A DNA stretch of 50,522 nucleotides from Candidatus Poseidoniales archaeon (lineage in GTDB: Archaea; Thermoplasmatota; Poseidoniia; Poseidoniales; Thalassarchaeaceae). Below the pieces are notes generated by a model. The model was not told the origin of the DNA. It did not search any database and worked only from the letters and a program-made list of their open reading frames with translations. Location of the stretch: positions 1 to 50,522 of the forward strand of contig DTUF01000013.1 of NCBI GenBank assembly GCA_012964335.1, read 5' to 3'. Made by a program: the position numbers and the translations under genes. The stretch's first letter is position 1. Each line of letters starts with the position of its first letter. Positions 49,201 through 50,522 of this stretch are shown piece by piece.

Positions 49201-49609
49201 ACCTGGCCGTGCAGGAGGTAGACCGGCCAGTGCTGCTCCAAGAGCCAAGAAGACTCGACGGACGGTAGTATCAGATGATTCTGCCCCTGCAAATTCACCA
49301 TCTCGTAAAGTTCGCAAAGTTGCTGGTGCACCAAAGCCTGAGAATATCAAGACAAGGTCAACTCGAAAGACTCAGGGGGAGAACAAATCAGTACGGGGAA
49401 GTGGGAAAAAGAAATTACCCGAAGCACCGAGTAAATGGGAGGATATTTTCACACCTAGAGACTCTGCAAATTACGAAAAATCACTTGGGGAAGCTCGTGT
49501 CTCAATTGCTACAGGAGAACCTGAGAGAAATATCCTTCGTCAATTGCAAACTAGCGGTTGGAATGCCAAACAATCTCGATATATTGTCAATGAAGCCGGT
49601 TTGAATTGA
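43220..49609 (+). CDS. Giant integrin-alpha-like/TSP3 surface protein
   Basis: A 2129-residue type I membrane protein. The signal peptide is about residues 10-34. A beta-rich region follows, then about seven FG-GAP/integrin-alpha propeller blades (about 335-745) with the calcium loop D-V-N-G-D-G-C-S-D or DINGDGFDD in each. A second beta region (745-1145) precedes many TSP3 repeats (about 1150-1830) of the same DAFP...TQW/CP...GC composite as the 38293 gene. The membrane segment is about 1876-1898 (MIGIGAGALLVLALISLFVI). The cytosolic tail has an acidic run (DEDDDDVYDEFEDDDD), about 80 Pro/Gly/Arg/Ala-rich residues, and a helical C-terminal domain (about 2070-2129, LRQLQTSGWNAKQSRYIV). This is the plan of an adhesion receptor. 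Whether it binds other cells, particles or polymer is unknown. Confidence 0.85.
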   Translation: MGAERVASRELLLPSALVLLLLFSVVTPILSISQSDETSLEQNQVIAPSTSFSNGNGEQFAGQTMIINASDWLVDSTRGMDVWQTTIINTSLTFDEIELSRDDRGRARGCLHEDSGGVWIATLEFGGTTTITQVDAGGVELGKKCSIVIDERELLHIAYTNESGFLKVAYQRASGLWNMRTIENQTSVSKISLLLDSAGAENVVWLDSNNGLHFASYTTWWTHQELLKGTRVGAQYEVYLDSDDSLNIFYQNLDTTQMIHGILGTDGNWTLTTLTAGQDLGPAMSFAKDPSTGNIQYVYGSSNSSGLTIVRDLTGQENGRLSPSIETLTTGAVSDEYATQVINDLDFDCDGIDDLIVSRPAANTEIGAVDIFWGSGMGISSLPDYNLTGSAGGDRFGSAIANAGDVNGDGCSDLIIGAPGATNNLGFATGVSYIFYGGNRTYSAANWSDAGEGGGDKFGGTVSSAGDVNNDSYADILVAATGFTQSGGEGKVYLYLGSATGPSTDHDWYTRGYWVNVIQGWSMAGIGDINGDGFDDIALGAAGSFSELTGNGRVEVYTGSLLGSMTLDNYWTTTTTNTLLGYSVLGIGDVNQDGYDDFAYSEPLYDNLALGKVTVLRGSANGLPDNPALELIGTESSQAFGSAMSTIGDINDDGLSEIAISSIGINSIGSGKVEYFFADNSQLLRRGVNSILMEGVSGQHLGRTISGGGDVDGDGLFEIIVTSLDKDMDGNSAGAVVQIEKRNNEYSDIPMVMAGAPIDDVDLYLDDSGRFHLFLKSSILNQTRHLERPNAITNAADEWQGISYSANASMVVTRSGKTIVLDDSNTFIEQAAHTILTTPHPLATHNRMDLDLVIDNEQSLIFTTSYQNATVSDVELRAETDSGFLTSTVVTNSSLGAGISSAFALTHPLVSGDSWNISGTNSNGSEEYGASSGCQLDNGTGVLVSSVVTTNQTILSYIDANGSVTTFSIWGYQSDNDVACLSDGTLQVALVNDSGAAEVLSVNGSNVTSLMTTSLTPTYDLKSHIMNQNMVLFTEQTQTSDAKLCTISTANCVGLTIPYSSSDLLSAGSTGDGVLWIAFDGGPGVERMTLAIIHDYYGNVFIESVYTATAAGDMCGVDMETDATGVIRVVACHFDLNSNNRLTSYRIYSDWDRDFVPDPWDEVPRVGGQWNDADADGYGDNPDGPTPDKCINSGTDLLDRGSRWGYFGCSDQDLDGWADAVDICQFTRGNSWVDRKGCEDSDGDGWSTDNDQNPVNWYQQRDTDGDGHYDNHGSDCCGGSSSDMYPLNGNQWEDLDNDGWGDNHNFQYANESLRLFNGHDVDGDGDPDWFNIDWTGDQCPGLQGFSENDRGGCLDTDGDGWSDPHIAQNAQESTWVYNRSQCNAIDSDGRNGCADNWPGGNGNSGEPCGSIANCSQQWHDKDGDGYGDNTTPNAWLQDAFNEDPSQWNDTDLDGFGDNPTGTTSDACPVIWGNSTVDRFGCQDDDGDGWSNPDVSESAHPNGNADSNSSNGEQWRDTDGDGFGDFTNRTNGDFCPQQFGYANGDGGRGCPLPAEDSDGDGIIDDDDICGDTTIGEVVDTSGQWMGCSENQKDSDGDGVSNYLDRCANTTALAEVDENGCSQDQLTLDTDVDGVPDIEDECPNTDSLQIDEYFDNVTGCAPYQLDEDNDSVSNALDECAGTPDGAEVDEVGCPRNDIDTDGDGFFDDVDVFPLEVTQWGDLDMDGFGNELSGFQGDSCTNVAGNSSGPPNGDRWGCPDTDGDGWSDPSTGWGVEEGADAFINDPTQWKDNDGDGFGDNITGFEGDECPLSAGVKDGVQGVGCPAATGVDGNVVDECTKWEDFYNPTLSPGMIVPDEYQSCEWYNEWYGSSESSTLPMTMIGIGAGALLVLALISLFVIRLIRGGDDWDEDDDDVYDEFEDDDDIFSSPSEGGWNAPAARQDFSGLGGDQPPRAGPTGRAGSPSRAGGGAPSRRPGGGSGPSRPGGASGPPSRAGPPGRAGGRPASAAPRAKKTRRTVVSDDSAPANSPSRKVRKVAGAPKPENIKTRSTRKTQGENKSVRGSGKKKLPEAPSKWEDIFTPRDSANYEKSLGEARVSIATGEPERNILRQLQTSGWNAKQSRYIVNEAGLN
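49018..49250 (+). other. Pro/Gly/Arg-rich cytosolic tail segment
   Basis: Coding for a low-complexity tail with QPPRAGPTGRAG, APSRRPGGGSGPSRPGG and GPPSRAGPPGRAGG. It is GC-rich and repetitive at DNA level. It is a possible ligand for aromatic WW-like tails or for RNA or other polyanions. Confidence 0.7.
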
Positions 49610-49632
49610 GCAAATCGTGCGATCAATTTGCT
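49609..49632 (+). terminator. Hairpin at the end of the 2129-residue gene
   Basis: AGCAAAT and ATTTGCT form a seven-pair stem around a ten-base loop and begin on the last base of the stop codon. The sequence TATGTTTT follows. It is a likely transcription terminator or 3' end stabiliser. Confidence 0.5.
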
Positions 49633-49759
49633 TATGTTTTACGAGTGTTTCCTTTGAAAAAGCATTGAGTTTGGCCTAGGATGGTAGGATTTCAGCGTAT
49701 TTCAATTGCTTTGATTGGATTTGTTTCGGCGGAGCCTTCATGGTGGATGGTAGGTGGGA

Positions 49760-49776
49760 GCGGTGCATAGCACCGC
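49760..49776 (+). promoter_or_regulatory. GC-rich hairpin directly before a mini-frame
   Basis: GCGGTGC-ATA-GCACCGC is a perfect seven-pair stem with a three-base loop, ending directly against ATG 49777, which begins a 12-codon frame. It is the fourth strong start-codon-adjacent inverted repeat in the window. Confidence 0.6.
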
Positions 49777-49815
49777 ATGACCTTCACGGCTCAATCAGGA
49801 GAGAATGACGAATGA
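49777..49815 (+). CDS. Possible 12-codon leader peptide
   Basis: ATG 49777 opens a frame reading MTFTAQSGENDE and ending in TGA 49813-49815, which overlaps the next start codon as ATGA. It starts immediately after a hairpin. Coupled leader peptides of this form can gate translation of the next gene. The frame is very short and may be chance, since the next gene also has its own AGGAGA ribosome site (49797-49802). Confidence 0.35.
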   Translation: MTFTAQSGENDE

Positions 49816-50522
49816 ACCCAAGCGAAAATGAGGTTGAAGGTGCATCATTACCTCAAGGAATTGCTGTGGATGAGGCAGCAGCATACTTCGGTGTTACTGA
49901 TTCGGCTGACATTATCCTGCACCTCAACGAGACCGACCCAATAAATGGATTGGGTGAGTTTTTCTCAATAGCTATTGACTTAGTAATGCAACCAGAATTT
50001 GGCTTTGAAGAAGCTGCACATAGACTTGGTTGTGAGGGTGGTGAAATCTATTATCTTCTGACCGGACCTTTTGGATTAGTGGCTCTTAGTGACCCACTTA
50101 GGGTATACCTTGGGGGTGAGGATTCAGAGGGAAACGTAGGGGTTCACCCAGGCCTGCCTGAGCACGAGATGATTTCTCTTGAACAACTCACAGATATCTT
50201 TTCCCTTCTCAAAATGTTTGGGCTGGGACATTTAATCGGTGGGTTACCACTACTCGCTCATTATGTCTCACAATATACTAGATTGGTCGCGGCATCGGCA
50301 GCGAATAAAGTGGTATTGTTACAATTATCTCAAGAATTGAAGAACGCTATTGAGCAGGCGAAGTCTGGTGCTGTGACTCCAATATCATGTCTTGGAGCAC
50401 CAACCCATGCAAGTCAACCTGCACCCGCACCGCAAGTTACTCCGGCCCCAGCACCAGCACCGCCACCAGCACCTGCACCTGCACCTGCACCTGCACCTGC
50501 ACCTGCACCTGCACCTGCACCT
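49812..50522 (+). CDS. Cytosolic protein with Pro-Ala linker, partial
   Basis: An open frame from ATG 49812 to the window edge, 237 codons without a stop, so the 3' end is missing. The first 190 residues are helical and unrecognised (AVDEAAAYFGVTDSADIILHL, GFEEAAHRLGCEGGEIYYLL); there is no signal peptide, but there is one hydrophobic stretch (FGLGHLIGGLPLLAHYV). From about residue 207 it turns into Pro-Ala repeats encoded by GCACCT units, probably a rigid linker to a second domain beyond the edge. A ribosome site AGGAGA lies nine bases before the start. It may share a leader with the mini-frame at 49777. Function unknown. Confidence 0.7.
   Translation, partial: MNPSENEVEGASLPQGIAVDEAAAYFGVTDSADIILHLNETDPINGLGEFFSIAIDLVMQPEFGFEEAAHRLGCEGGEIYYLLTGPFGLVALSDPLRVYLGGEDSEGNVGVHPGLPEHEMISLEQLTDIFSLLKMFGLGHLIGGLPLLAHYVSQYTRLVAASAANKVVLLQLSQELKNAIEQAKSGAVTPISCLGAPTHASQPAPAPQVTPAPAPAPPPAPAPAPAPAPAPAPAPAP
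50469..50522 (+). repeat. Hexanucleotide repeat (GCACCT)9 at window edge
   Basis: Nine perfect copies of GCACCT run to the last base, encoding alternating Ala-Pro. A perfect short tandem repeat at the exact end suggests that an assembly broke here, so the true copy number is unknown. Confidence 0.9.

Noticed and set aside
48996-49350. Pro/Leu-rich frames on both strands in the 2129-residue gene tail
   Set aside because: The plus-strand surface-protein frame is continuous with its membrane segment and acidic tail; the others mirror its repetitive GC-rich codons.

Overview
The window looks like a piece of a marine planktonic Euryarchaeon, most probably Marine Group II (Candidatus Poseidoniales). 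This is an inference from gene style. Very large exported proteins with Asp-rich thrombospondin type 3 (TSP3) calcium repeats occur every few kilobases. Archaeal-type TATA boxes lie about 26-28 bases before several start codons, which points to leaderless mRNAs. GGAGGTGA-type ribosome sites appear inside operons. Bacterial-looking acquisitions (orn, uvrC) sit beside archaeal/eukaryotic-type genes (a TYW2-like wybutosine enzyme, a JAMM protease). I recognise no rRNA, tRNA, CRISPR array, transposase or phage gene, and no gene-free stretch exceeds about 200 bases.

Layout. 1-6.3 kb: a minus-strand operon (MFS exporter, methyltransferase, HAD phosphatase), then oligoribonuclease, a JAMM protease divergent from an acidic protein with an aromatic tail, and a lone receiver domain divergent from a DUF3754 membrane protein. 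6.3-16.2 kb: an exported thioredoxin-like protein with a CxxxC site, a small TSP3 protein, an anchored exported protein, a 1639-residue surface protein and an RND transporter. 16.2-20.7 kb: an anchored S15-type hydrolase, an exported cyclophilin, a thioredoxin-like lipoprotein and a TYW2-like tRNA enzyme. 20.8-28.9 kb: a 1023-residue surface protein, a winged-helix STAND ATPase, UvrC, two stand-alone Lrp/AsnC sensor domains and a SLOG-like protein. 29-38.2 kb: a 1609-residue beta-helix/PKD surface protein, an AtuA-like pair behind a strong palindrome, and divergent GT2 and GT4 glycosyltransferases. 38.2-50.5 kb: a TSP3 repeat protein overlapping a second anchored exported protein, a MerT-like membrane protein, thiamine pyrophosphokinase, a 2129-residue integrin-alpha-like/TSP3 surface protein, and a cytosolic gene cut off inside a (GCACCT)n repeat.

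How the genes may work together (inference). Much of the window builds and services a cell surface. It encodes calcium-loaded repeat proteins with one membrane segment and varied cytosolic tails, glycosyltransferases that could decorate them, exported folding and redox helpers, an RND pump and an outer-face peptidase. The two most unusual signals are these. (1) GC-rich perfect inverted repeats sit exactly on or against start codons, most strikingly one whose three-base loop is the ATG of the 2129-residue gene. (2) A shared aromatic WW-like C-terminal tail occurs on two surface proteins and one soluble protein, while another surface protein carries a proline/glycine/arginine-rich tail that could be its ligand.
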